Source: Deltaproteobacteria bacterium (GTDB taxonomy: Bacteria > Desulfobacterota > Desulfobacteria > Desulfobacterales > B30-G6). From it: a stretch of 18,995 nt of DNA. Below the pieces are notes generated by a model, which saw only the letters and a list, made by a program, of their open reading frames with translations, was not told where the DNA came from and ran no database searches. The translations under genes were made by a program, and so were the position numbers. Position 1 is the first letter of the stretch. Every line of letters begins with the position of its first letter. Positions 1 through 5,894 of the stretch are shown here, piece after piece. The stretch covers positions 1-18,995 of the forward strand of contig QMMS01000057.1 in NCBI GenBank assembly GCA_003647375.1. The letters run 5' to 3'.

Positions 1-270
1 AACGACATAAAATCAGTATCTTATTTAAAATCTAGGGCTGCAGATTTATTATCTCAGATTAATGAGACTCACCGTCCTGTCATCATAACGCAGAATGGAG
101 AACCACGAGCTGTTCTTCAAGATCCAAAAAGCTATGAGGATATGCGTAATGTAATCGGATTACTGAAACTGATATCTCAGGGTGAAAGTGATGTCCGGAA
201 CGAAAAGGTAAAATCTCAAGATAGTGTGTTTAAAAACATTGAGAAATCACTGAAAGAAAAACCTAAATGA
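1..270 (+). CDS. Phd/YefM family antitoxin (partial, 5' end outside window)
   Basis: This is the labile half of a type II toxin-antitoxin pair. It should bind its own operator and mask the toxin encoded just downstream. The window opens inside the gene in frame 1. The visible 89 residues start SVSYLKSRAADLLSQI and continue with RPVIITQNGEPRAVLQD and a SYEDM segment, which is the Phd/YefM fold in order: the N-terminal DNA-binding part, the strand carrying QNGEPRAV, then a charged C-terminal tail for toxin binding. Only a few N-terminal residues seem to be missing. The stop TGA overlaps the toxin ATG as ATGA (267-270), so the pair is translationally coupled. The promoter and operator lie outside the window. 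The family call is firm; the exact subfamily is not. Confidence 0.85.
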   Translation, partial: NDIKSVSYLKSRAADLLSQINETHRPVIITQNGEPRAVLQDPKSYEDMRNVIGLLKLISQGESDVRNEKVKSQDSVFKNIEKSLKEKPK

Positions 271-599
271 AACAAAACTACAAAGTTATCTGGGCGAATG
301 TTGCAGAAAGTGATTTGAAAGATATTATTGAATACATATCAATAGACATCCCTCAAAACGCACTAAGAATCTTAAAAAATATTAAACAAAAAACTTCAGA
401 GCTTTATACCCTTCCTGAAAGAAACCGTATTGTTCCAGGACTTCAAGACCAAGGAATATTACAATACAGAGAAATGATCATACCGCCATGGAAGTTGATA
501 TACAGGATTGCTGAACGGAAAGTATATGTATTATCATTAATAGATTCTCGCCGGAATGTTGAAGATATCCTATTGAAAAGATTAATAGCAACCAAATAA
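267..599 (+). CDS. RelE/ParE family toxin
   Basis: A 110-residue protein of the RelE/ParE superfamily, the toxin partner of the antitoxin that overlaps it by 4 nt. The N-terminus (YKVIWANVAESDLKDIIEYI) is the usual first strand and helix of the fold. The centre has LPERNRIVPGL and YREMIIPPWKLIYRI, and the C-terminus has VYVLSLIDSRRNVEDIL, the pattern of ParE-type toxins. Length is normal for the family. RelE members cleave mRNA on the ribosome and ParE members poison gyrase; the sequence alone does not say which applies, though the PPWKLIYRI and SRRN elements are common in members annotated RelE/ParE. The gene looks intact, with no frameshift. A TA pair beside fragmentary genes fits an accessory, mobile-prone region. 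Confidence 0.88.
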   Translation: MKQNYKVIWANVAESDLKDIIEYISIDIPQNALRILKNIKQKTSELYTLPERNRIVPGLQDQGILQYREMIIPPWKLIYRIAERKVYVLSLIDSRRNVEDILLKRLIATK

Positions 600-607
600 A
601 AGCAAAG

Positions 608-841
608 ATGACGCAAAATACAGACTTAAAAGTGTTTATCTCGACCTCGAATTCATCCTGTGACGAGTGCGGTGAGGATCTCGGGCGTCGAGCCTGGATA
701 ACGCTGACAAAAGACAAGGGAGCACTCTGTCTGGCATGCGCAGAGGAAAATCCGGATCTTACATACAGCCTTATCAAAGAAATATTGATCGGAATCACCG
801 AGCTGGATCATGGCGCGTCATCAGAATACAGCTTTGGATAA
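608..841 (+). CDS. Small CxxC/CxxC zinc-binding protein, probably a truncated DUF2293-type N-terminus
   Basis: A 77-residue reading frame starting 8 nt after the toxin stop; an AGCAAAG stretch upstream is a weak ribosome site. Residues 18-21 (CDEC) and 41-44 (CLAC) form a two-knuckle zinc site, in the context SSCDECGEDLGRRAWITL and KGALCLACA. That context resembles the N-terminal part of DUF2293-containing proteins, recalled from memory and not searched. In those proteins the match normally runs on well past the second CxxC, but here the sequence diverges after LACA and stops about 33 residues later. It may therefore be a truncated relic or a free-standing small zinc protein. Function unknown. 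Base composition is more GC-rich than the preceding TA genes, so it probably has a different origin. Confidence 0.5.
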   Translation: MTQNTDLKVFISTSNSSCDECGEDLGRRAWITLTKDKGALCLACAEENPDLTYSLIKEILIGITELDHGASSEYSFG

Positions 842-891
842 TGATTGGCCCCCACCAGAATTATTATCGAGATTTAAAAAAATACATTAAA

Positions 892-1161
892 TTATAAGTT
901 TCCGGATCGCATACGAGACAGGGCCATTTCAATGGGTTGCGGGTCGAGTTGCCGCATGAGAGCGCCGATATGTTTAATCTGCCTGCGCCGGGCACCATGG
1001 CTCTTTATTTTTCGTGCAAATTCGATAGCCTCCAGAAGTTCATCCGGTAGGCCCATGGTCTCAAGCTGGCCGGAATTCAAAGATACCAGCTGCTCCCCCA
1101 GGCGCTGCAGGGCCTGATCTTCCTTTTTTTTCTGGGTTCTGCTTTTATACTCCATATCCAT
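892..1161 (-). CDS. DarP/YjgA-like (DUF615) ribosome-associated protein, half-length form
   Basis: An 89-residue protein that aligns from memory with the N-terminal half of E. coli DarP (YjgA), a late 50S assembly factor. Shared features are the N-terminal basic helix (KSRTQKKKEDQALQRLGEQLV), a PDELLEAIEFARKIK helix and the signature ARRRQIKHIGALMRQLD followed by PIEMAL. DarP is about 180 residues; the C-terminal helical half (LFHKLE... in E. coli) is absent here and the gene ends with a clean stop at 892-894. No continuation is obvious beyond the stop, so it is either a natural short form or an old truncation. A GGAGG sits about 15 nt upstream of the ATG on the minus strand, a little far. 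It is isolated and convergent with the gene at 608-841. Confidence 0.7.
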   Translation of the reverse strand: MDMEYKSRTQKKKEDQALQRLGEQLVSLNSGQLETMGLPDELLEAIEFARKIKSHGARRRQIKHIGALMRQLDPQPIEMALSRMRSGNL

Positions 1162-1413
1162 GCCTGTTCAGCTTTTCCTCCGGCGGTGCGCCAAGTTTCT
1201 TCCCTTGCAAGAAGGAATTTTTCCACAATTCAGTTGATTTTACACCTAAACTCTTGCAGTAATAATATCCCAAGAACAACATTAGTACTGCAAACGGGTT
1301 CAAATGATCAAGCAATCTTTCGATTACTCTCTCCAGCTCCGATTGAAATGAAAACGATGGAACAAGGCACCAGCCGATAGGATTGCAAACCCTTTAAAAA
1401 AAGGCATCAAGCA
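1162..1413. other. Intergenic region without a supportable gene
   Basis: About 250 nt between the divergent DarP-like gene and the rRNA methyltransferase. It must hold both promoters, but no convincing -35/-10 pair stands out. A 64-residue open frame at 1186-1380 has no recognisable domain and begins inside the minus-strand gene's ribosome-site region, so it is not called. Confidence 0.4.
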
Positions 1414-2556
1414 GTGGCATATCAGTATCAAAAGAATGACCAATATTTTGCCCAGATAGCCGATGGATTAAAAGAGGCCGGCGCACAGGAAATAACTGAA
1501 CTCGGCGCCAAGGATGTTCGGCCTGAATTCAGTGGCATCTATTTTAAGGCGGACAAATTAACCCTGTATCGAATCAACTATCTGACCCGGCTTCTCTCAC
1601 GCTGCCTTGCGCCGTTAGTATCATACGCTTGTCCGGATACGGACACACTGTATCAGAAGGCTAAACAGATCGCCTGGGAAGATTTCTTTACAAAAGACAA
1701 TACTTTTGCTGTGTCGGGAAATGTTTCCGACAGTGCGATTTCGCATTCAAAGTATGCCGCTCTCCGTCTTAAAGATGCCATCGCCGACTATTTCAAAGAA
1801 AAAACCGGTCAGCGTCCGGATGTGTCGGTAAGGAATCCTGATATCCCGCTGAACCTTCATATCAGGAACGATAAGGCCGTTATAAGCCTGGACACGTCAG
1901 GCGGTGCACTTCACAGGAGAGGATACCGAGAGGAGGCTGTTTCGGCACCCATGCAGGAAACCGTTGCCGCTGCGATTATACGATTCAGTGAATGGGACGG
2001 ATCTGTTCCTCTTTATGATCCGTTGTGCGGTTCGGGAACCCTTTTGTGTGAAGCGCTCATGCAATATAGCCATATCCCTGCGGGCATATTCAGACAGCGA
2101 TTCGGTTTTGAATGTATGCCCGACTTTGATCGCGCTGTCTGGCAACAGGTGAAGAAAGAGGTCGACGGACAGATCCGGGAACTGCCGAAAAGACTGATTG
2201 CGGGCAGTGATGTGTCACTGGAAGCTGTCAGGGCCGCACGAACAAATCTGATGGGGCTCCATTACGGAAATAGGGTAACCATTGAACGGGTAGACTTCAA
2301 AAAACTGCCGGCCTTTAAAAAGCACGTCATTGTAACCAATCCACCTTACGGCATTCGGATGGGGGGAGATCAGAACCTTGAACTATTTTATAAACATTTC
2401 GGTGCTTTTCTAAAACAGAAATGCAAAGGCTCAACCGCCTTTGTGTATTTCGGAGATCGGGAATATATCAAAAAGATCGGTCTGAAAGCATCCTGGAAAA
2501 AACCGATCAAAGCCGGTGGGCTCGATGGCAGGCTGGTTAAATACGAGATGTATTGA
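1414..2556 (+). CDS. THUMP domain class I SAM-dependent RNA methyltransferase (RlmL N-terminal type, 23S rRNA m2G)
   Basis: A 380-residue methyltransferase of the RlmL/YcbY N-terminal type. In E. coli that domain makes m2G2445 in 23S rRNA; it is stand-alone here, without the RlmK half. A THUMP-type RNA-binding region covers about residues 45-165 (DVSVRNPDIPLNLHI is typical). LDTSGGALHRRGYR precedes the Rossmann domain. The SAM loop is DPLCGSGT at 202-209 and the catalytic NPPYG is at 309-313, which together mark an N2-guanine methyltransferase. The start is GTG at 1414, because homologues begin close to this point and no better start is nearby. The C-terminus (GGLDGRLVKYEMY) looks complete. 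The decayed threonine dehydratase begins immediately after the stop. Confidence 0.88.
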   Translation: MAYQYQKNDQYFAQIADGLKEAGAQEITELGAKDVRPEFSGIYFKADKLTLYRINYLTRLLSRCLAPLVSYACPDTDTLYQKAKQIAWEDFFTKDNTFAVSGNVSDSAISHSKYAALRLKDAIADYFKEKTGQRPDVSVRNPDIPLNLHIRNDKAVISLDTSGGALHRRGYREEAVSAPMQETVAAAIIRFSEWDGSVPLYDPLCGSGTLLCEALMQYSHIPAGIFRQRFGFECMPDFDRAVWQQVKKEVDGQIRELPKRLIAGSDVSLEAVRAARTNLMGLHYGNRVTIERVDFKKLPAFKKHVIVTNPPYGIRMGGDQNLELFYKHFGAFLKQKCKGSTAFVYFGDREYIKKIGLKASWKKPIKAGGLDGRLVKYEMY

Positions 2557-2863
2557 AAGTGATGAATATTCAAACAACCATCGTCATGCCGAACAACGCG
2601 CCCCGTCATTGGGTAAGCTTACATTCCCACTGGTGCTGGAATACGTAGACGATATGAAAACGGTTTCAGAAAAAGCCATTATTGAGGCTGTTCAATTTCT
2701 ATTTTATCGAATGAAACTGGTGGTTGAGCCGTCAGGCGCTCTTGGGCTGGCAGCCCTGCTGAGTCAGGCTGTGGTACCGGAAGGCCGGGTTGGAATCATC
2801 TTAAGTGGCGGAAACATAGATTCTGACACAATGATAACGATTTTAAGCGGAGTTATCTCATGA
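2557..2863 (+). pseudogene. Threonine ammonia-lyase (threonine dehydratase) remnant with internal deletion and frameshift
   Basis: Two separated pieces of a PLP-dependent threonine dehydratase lie back to back in different frames. Frame 3 at about 2553-2606 gives VMNIQTTIVMPNNAP, matching the family's GIKTTIVMP..AP strand near residue 100. From about 2606, frame 2 gives LGKLTFPLVLEYVDDMKTVSE, then LVVEPSGALGLAALLS and GIILSGGNIDS, the family's C-terminal third up to the glycine-rich phosphate loop. The N-terminus with the PLP lysine and the roughly 130 residues between the two pieces are gone, so it cannot be an active enzyme. Its stop overlaps the nitroreductase ATG (2860-2863, ATGA), which suggests the two genes were once translationally coupled. 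A 115-residue frame opening at 2516 begins with out-of-frame methyltransferase sequence and is not a real protein start. Confidence 0.75.
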
Positions 2864-3648
2864 ATCAAACAATGGAACTGCTTCTCAATCGAAAGTCAGT
2901 TCGTGCATACGAGGAAAAAGAAATCAGCACCGAGGTCAAGGATACGATTCTGGCAGCGACAATGCGTGCTCCCACGGCAGGAAATATGATGCTCTATTCC
3001 ATCATAGAGATCAAGGATCAAGACGCAAAGGACCAATTGGTCAAAACGTGTGACAATCAACCGTTTATCGCCAAGGCGCCACTTGTTTTGCTTTTCCTGG
3101 CGGATTACCAGCGGTGGTATGATTATTTCCACATATCCGGCGTGGAACAACACTGCGAGCAAAAGAAGATTACCATGCGCAAGCCACAGGAGGGGGACCT
3201 GTTTCTGGCCTGCTGCGACGCCCTCATTGCTGCACAAACAGCTGTCATCGCTGCGGAATCATTAGGAATTGGCTCCTGCTACATCGGGGACATCATGGAG
3301 AACTACGAAGCGCACAAGGCAATGTTTGATTTGCCTAAGTATGTGTTTCCAATTACCCTGGTATGTTTCGGATATCCCACAAAACAGCAGCAGAAAAGAG
3401 AGTTGACACAACGATTTGATGAAAAATATGTGATATTTGAGGATCGATACAACCGTTTTGGCATGGAGGTGTTCGAAGAAATGTACCGAAAGCGTCATGC
3501 CCAGATGTTTGGTGAGAAAAAGGAAGTAAAAGGTGCCCGGAATGTCGGGCAGATGATGTATCAGCGAAAATTCGACGCAGATTTCGCTCATGAGATGAAC
3601 CGATCGGTGCAAGCTATGTTGCAGGCCTGGGTGAATGGGAAGCCATGA
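2860..3648 (+). CDS. Nitroreductase family protein (FMN-dependent)
   Basis: A 262-residue member of the nitroreductase (NfsA/FrP-like) superfamily of FMN flavoenzymes that reduce nitro compounds, quinones or flavins with NAD(P)H. The N-terminal FMN motif NRKSVRAYEEKEIS (about residues 10-23) and RAPTAGNMMLYSIIEI (about 37-52) are diagnostic, as is the central AAESLGIGSCYIGDI motif. The C-terminal arm continues to residue 262 (REL..RFDEKYVIFEDRY, then NVGQMMYQRKF and EMNRSVQAML), an extension I associate with anaerobe members; substrate unknown. The start overlaps the stop of the decayed upstream gene as ATGA, with no strong ribosome site of its own visible, so expression may have depended on the lost gene. 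It is intact, and the only complete gene between 2557 and 4375. Confidence 0.88.
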   Translation: MNQTMELLLNRKSVRAYEEKEISTEVKDTILAATMRAPTAGNMMLYSIIEIKDQDAKDQLVKTCDNQPFIAKAPLVLLFLADYQRWYDYFHISGVEQHCEQKKITMRKPQEGDLFLACCDALIAAQTAVIAAESLGIGSCYIGDIMENYEAHKAMFDLPKYVFPITLVCFGYPTKQQQKRELTQRFDEKYVIFEDRYNRFGMEVFEEMYRKRHAQMFGEKKEVKGARNVGQMMYQRKFDADFAHEMNRSVQAMLQAWVNGKP

Positions 3649-3931
3649 TCACGCAACCAGCGATGCCATCTGGATCGTAAAGAAATATGATCCGGAATCG
3701 CACTTGGTACAATTTTACAAAATAGAACCCCAGGAAAAAATTGGCGTGGTCACCGTAACATGTGCGGAACTGGGGGCTGAGAGAACAGACATTCAAGTGA
3801 CATACAAATACATAGCGCTGTCAAAAACTGGGGAAAGTTTCATCGATGCATTCAATGAGGATGCTTATGAAGAATTCATGGGTGAATGGCAAAAATTGCT
3901 ATTGAAATATTTTGATTCGAAAGACAAGTAA
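3649..3931 (+). pseudogene. SRPBCC (START-like) family protein, C-terminal remnant
   Basis: The open frame (possible ATG at 3635, inside the nitroreductase 3' end) encodes the C-terminal half or so of an SRPBCC ligand-binding-fold protein. Recognisable parts are AIWIVKKYDPESHLVQFYKIEPQ, then VTVTC....TDIQVTYKYIALSKTG and FIDAFNEDAYEEFMGEWQKLL, the last strands and the long C-terminal helix of the fold. The N-terminal helix-grip strands are missing. The similarity begins within about 20 nt of the nitroreductase stop, which suggests a deletion joined the two genes. A protein of at most 98 residues could still be made but would lack half the cavity. The family assignment is by pattern memory and has not been searched. 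Confidence 0.55.
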
Positions 3932-4190
3932 ACAGAATCAGAAGACACCAAAAGTGCGATCCGTTCAAAATATCTCTCACAAAGAAATCATTGATCTTTT
4001 GGGTAAGTGTTGGATGACGCATGACGGCATGAAAAGGTTGGGCGCCATAGACAAGTACAAATGCGGGGTCCTTTACAGAATTAAATGTTGGCTGGATGCA
4101 CTTGAAATTAAAAACAGATTCGACCCTCGGATCGATAAATGCAACATGTATTTCAATGGGAATTGCGCGGGAGAAATCTACCTGTTTTGA
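3912..4190 (+). pseudogene. DUF6125-like protein with in-frame internal deletion
   Basis: A 92-residue frame that reads as both ends of a longer protein. The first part, ISHKEIIDLLGKCWMTHDG, matches the N-terminus of DUF6125-type proteins, where CWMTHDGMWF is typical. It passes directly into MKRLGAIDKYKCGVLYRIKCWLDAL and then RIDKCNMYFNGNCAGEI, which matches the C-terminal cysteine-containing part of the same family. The roughly 100 residues between are absent, yet the frame is kept, and the join falls at a shared Gly-Met. The frame opens with TTG at 3912, overlapping the SRPBCC remnant by 20 nt; GTG at 3954 is a more plausible start. Either it is a deletion relic, or a shortened protein is still made. 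The family name is from memory. Confidence 0.5.
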
Positions 4191-4297
4191 AGGCCATTCA
4201 CAAAAACAAAGAGTTGCAAAAATATTTCGAAAAGGCTGATTTTATAGATGTAAAAATTTTCGAAGGTAATACAACCGGACCAGGCTTTCATTCTTGA
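4187..4297 (+). pseudogene. Unidentified C-terminal gene fragment
   Basis: Frame 2 reads LKAIHKNKELQKYFEKADF, then IDVKIFEGNTTGPGFHS, and stops at 4295-4297. The composition looks like real protein (amphipathic helix, strand, glycine turn) but there is no start codon and no continuation upstream in a sensible frame. I do not recognise the family. It lies directly after the DUF6125-like remnant and overlaps its stop codon, so it is probably the tail of another deleted gene in the same patch. Confidence 0.35.
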
Positions 4298-4375
4298 TAA
4301 ATATAGGTTATTGGTGGAAAGTATGCTCTGATTGAGCTACCCGAACAAATAGAGATCCATAACATAGGAGGCAAT

Positions 4376-4924
4376 ATGTACTTCGAAAAACCTGGACGCG
4401 ACAACACAGATACAACCGTTGAACTGGCCTATGAACGGGCCAAAGCCCTTGGCATCGACGAGGTGGTGGTGGCCTCTTCAAAGGGCTATACCGCCCACAA
4501 GGTGCTTGATGTTTTTAAAGGATTCAAGATTGTAGTGGTCACCTACCACAGCGGATTTAAAGAACCATTTCAGTCCGTCATGCCGGAATCGGTTCGCACC
4601 GACCTGGAGGAGAGCGGTGCTACCGTGATATCCGCCACCCATGCGCTGTCGGGCGTAGAGCGATCGCTTTTCAACAAGTATTCCGGTGGTTACCCGGTTC
4701 TTATCATTGCCGATACTCTTCGACTGTTCGGCCAGGGTACCAAAGTAGCCGTGGAGATCGCCATCATGGCGACCGATGGCGGCACGCTTTCCGGTGAGGA
4801 CATCGTCTCCATCGGCGGCACCGGAAAAGGCGCCGATGCAGCACTGATCCTGAAGCCTGCTAATCAGTCGCATCTCTTTGACTTGCGCGTCAGGGAGGTG
4901 GTGTGTAAACCGAGCTCGTTTTAG
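4376..4924 (+). CDS. Pyruvate kinase alpha/beta (PK_C) domain protein
   Basis: A 182-residue stand-alone protein with the fold of the pyruvate kinase C-terminal domain (PK_C, COG1751-type), without the catalytic barrel. The N-terminus FEKPGRDNTDTTVELAYERAKALGIDEVVVASSKGYTA contains the conserved NT..T...A..RA..L pattern, followed by the FKIVVVTYHSGF strand and SGATVISATHALSGVERSL. The C-terminal half holds LRLFGQGTKVAVEIAIMATDGG and the SIGGTGKGADAALIL strand. Function is unknown; such proteins may sense a nucleotide or sugar phosphate. A strong ribosome site (AGGAGGC, about 4366-4372) precedes the ATG. The gene is complete and follows the decayed patch; a palindromic repeat begins about 30 nt after the stop. 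Confidence 0.82.
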   Translation: MYFEKPGRDNTDTTVELAYERAKALGIDEVVVASSKGYTAHKVLDVFKGFKIVVVTYHSGFKEPFQSVMPESVRTDLEESGATVISATHALSGVERSLFNKYSGGYPVLIIADTLRLFGQGTKVAVEIAIMATDGGTLSGEDIVSIGGTGKGADAALILKPANQSHLFDLRVREVVCKPSSF

Positions 4925-4956
4925 TGTTATATCCCGTAAATAAGTGACATAAATAT

Positions 4957-5044
4957 GTCACTCCCGCGCAGGCGGGAGTCCAGAAAACCAACCCCTGGAT
5001 TCCTGCCTCCGCAGAGCCTGCCCCTGCGAAGGCAGGGGAATGAC
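4957..5044. repeat. Palindromic dispersed repeat (REP/MITE-like)
   Basis: An 88-nt element bounded by inverted GTCA...TGAC. The left hairpin is CTCCCGC (4961-4967) with GCGGGAG (4972-4978). The right hairpin is CCCCTGC (5021-5027) with GCAGGGG (5032-5038). Between them CCAG (4980-4983) and CTGG (4995-4998) complete the layout seen in the dispersed GTCATTCCCGC...GGGAATGAC repeats of many proteobacterial genomes. It could act as a terminator for the PK_C gene, but there is no T-tract. Confidence 0.7.
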
Positions 5045-5064
5045 GAATTGAACTACTTCTCGAC

Positions 5065-5127
5065 ATGCACAATTATTTTGCACGGAACATCCATTTCTGC
5101 CCTTTCTGTGGAGAGCCGGTCAATTGA
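5065..5127 (+). CDS. 20-residue CPFCG zinc-ribbon microORF or gene tail, coupled to trmL
   Basis: ATG at 5065 opens a 20-residue frame, MHNYFARNIHFCPFCGEPVN, ending with TGA at 5125-5127. CPFCG is a classic zinc-ribbon knuckle, but only one pair of cysteines is present. The stop overlaps the TrmL TTG start as TTGA, so ribosomes ending here could restart on trmL. No ribosome site is seen before the ATG, and the frame is open back to 5044, exactly the edge of the palindromic repeat. It may therefore be the last residues of a longer zinc-ribbon protein whose front was lost, rather than a genuine small gene. Confidence 0.35.
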   Translation: MHNYFARNIHFCPFCGEPVN

Positions 5128-5654
5128 TAACGACACCTTCCTCAAACCCGCATGACCACCAACACGATCCACTTTTTGAGTGCCGGCGTCACGTGGTACT
5201 GGTCTCACCTGATATTCACTGGAATACGGGAAACATCGGACGAACCTGCCTAGGTACCGGAACAACCCTGCACCTCATCAAACCACTTGGATTTTCTCTG
5301 AATAGTCGATGGGTAAAACGCGCCGGCCTGGATTACTGGCAACATGTCGATCTGAAGATCTGGGAAGACTTTCAGACTTTTCTAAAGGTCGCAGTACCTG
5401 AAAAGGATGAAATATTTCTTTTCAGCAAAAAAGGCTCCAAACCATTCTGGTCCATGCCGGCTATGAAAAGAATGTTCCTTGTATTCGGATCCGAAACCAA
5501 AGGGCTCCCCCCGTCCATTCTGGACGCCTATTCAAACGCTGTTTATTATATTCCCATCACGCGACACATCCGTTCCCTGAACCTCTCTTCGGCCGTCGGT
5601 ATTGTTTTGTTTGAAACCCTTCGATCTTTTTGGGACAACCAACAAGATCGTTGA
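5124..5654 (+). CDS. trmL: tRNA (cytidine(34)-2'-O)-methyltransferase (SpoU/SPOUT family)
   Basis: A 176-residue SPOUT methyltransferase that 2'-O-methylates the wobble base of leucine tRNAs. All three family motifs are present: NTGNIGR at 34-40, FGSETKGLP at 121-129 and RSLNLSSAVG at 150-159, the last two forming the trefoil-knot SAM site. KRAGLDYW after motif 1 is also typical of TrmL. It has about 20 more N-terminal residues than E. coli TrmL (157 aa). The start is TTG at 5124, chosen because GGAGAG at 5110-5115 is correctly spaced and no in-frame ATG precedes the conserved core; the ATG at 5152 is out of frame. It overlaps a 20-residue CPFCG frame. No obvious terminator follows; the next object is an inverted-repeat element. 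Confidence 0.9.
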   Translation: MITTPSSNPHDHQHDPLFECRRHVVLVSPDIHWNTGNIGRTCLGTGTTLHLIKPLGFSLNSRWVKRAGLDYWQHVDLKIWEDFQTFLKVAVPEKDEIFLFSKKGSKPFWSMPAMKRMFLVFGSETKGLPPSILDAYSNAVYYIPITRHIRSLNLSSAVGIVLFETLRSFWDNQQDR

Positions 5655-5664
5655 TCTAAAAAAA

Positions 5665-5894
5665 GGATTCAAGGATTCCAGAGGTCCAGGATTCGAGTGA
5701 TATGCTTAAAAATTATAAAGAGTTAAACGTTTGGCAGAAATCATATAAGCTTTGTTTGCATATATATATGTGTAAAAAGAGAGGTGTCAGAAATTAAGAG
5801 AGGAAATTGGGGATGTCGAGAGAATGATGAAAGCCTTGATCAAATCCCTGGAAATCAAACACTTGGATCCTTGAATCCTCGACCCCTGGAACCC
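5665..5894 (+). mobile_element. Four-helix-bundle (23S rRNA IVP-type) element with imperfect terminal inverted repeats
   Basis: A 230-nt unit whose ends are imperfect inverted repeats of 35 nt (5665-5699 against the complement of 5860-5894, 24 of 35 positions identical by hand count), rich in GGATTC, GGTCCAGG and AAGG steps. The coding relic inside starts 2 nt after the left repeat and stops inside the right repeat. In my recollection such four-helix-bundle genes in this phylum are often bracketed by similar sequence, which suggests a small non-autonomous mobile unit. No transposase is present. Confidence 0.45.
5702..5874 (+). pseudogene. Four-helix bundle protein (S23/23S rRNA intervening-sequence protein) remnant
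   Basis: The N-terminal piece, ATG at 5702 in frame 2, reads MLKNYKELNVWQKSYKLCLH, the textbook start of the S23/IVP four-helix bundle family. After about 22 codons the similarity ends. From about 5794 frame 1 gives LREEIGDVERMMKALIKSLE, the family's last helix, ending KHLDP at a TGA (5872-5874). The family is normally about 115-125 residues, so roughly 65 central residues are deleted and the two ends are out of frame. The gene is therefore dead. Family function is unclear; members were first found within 23S rRNA intervening sequences. Confidence 0.75.

Noticed and set aside
1296..1306. GGGTTCAAAT resembling a tRNA T-loop
   Set aside because: No acceptor stem, anticodon arm or 3' end could be built around it.
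1186..1380. 64-residue open frame upstream of the rRNA methyltransferase
   Set aside because: No recognisable domain, odd composition, starts with a rare codon in the leader of the minus-strand gene; likely chance.
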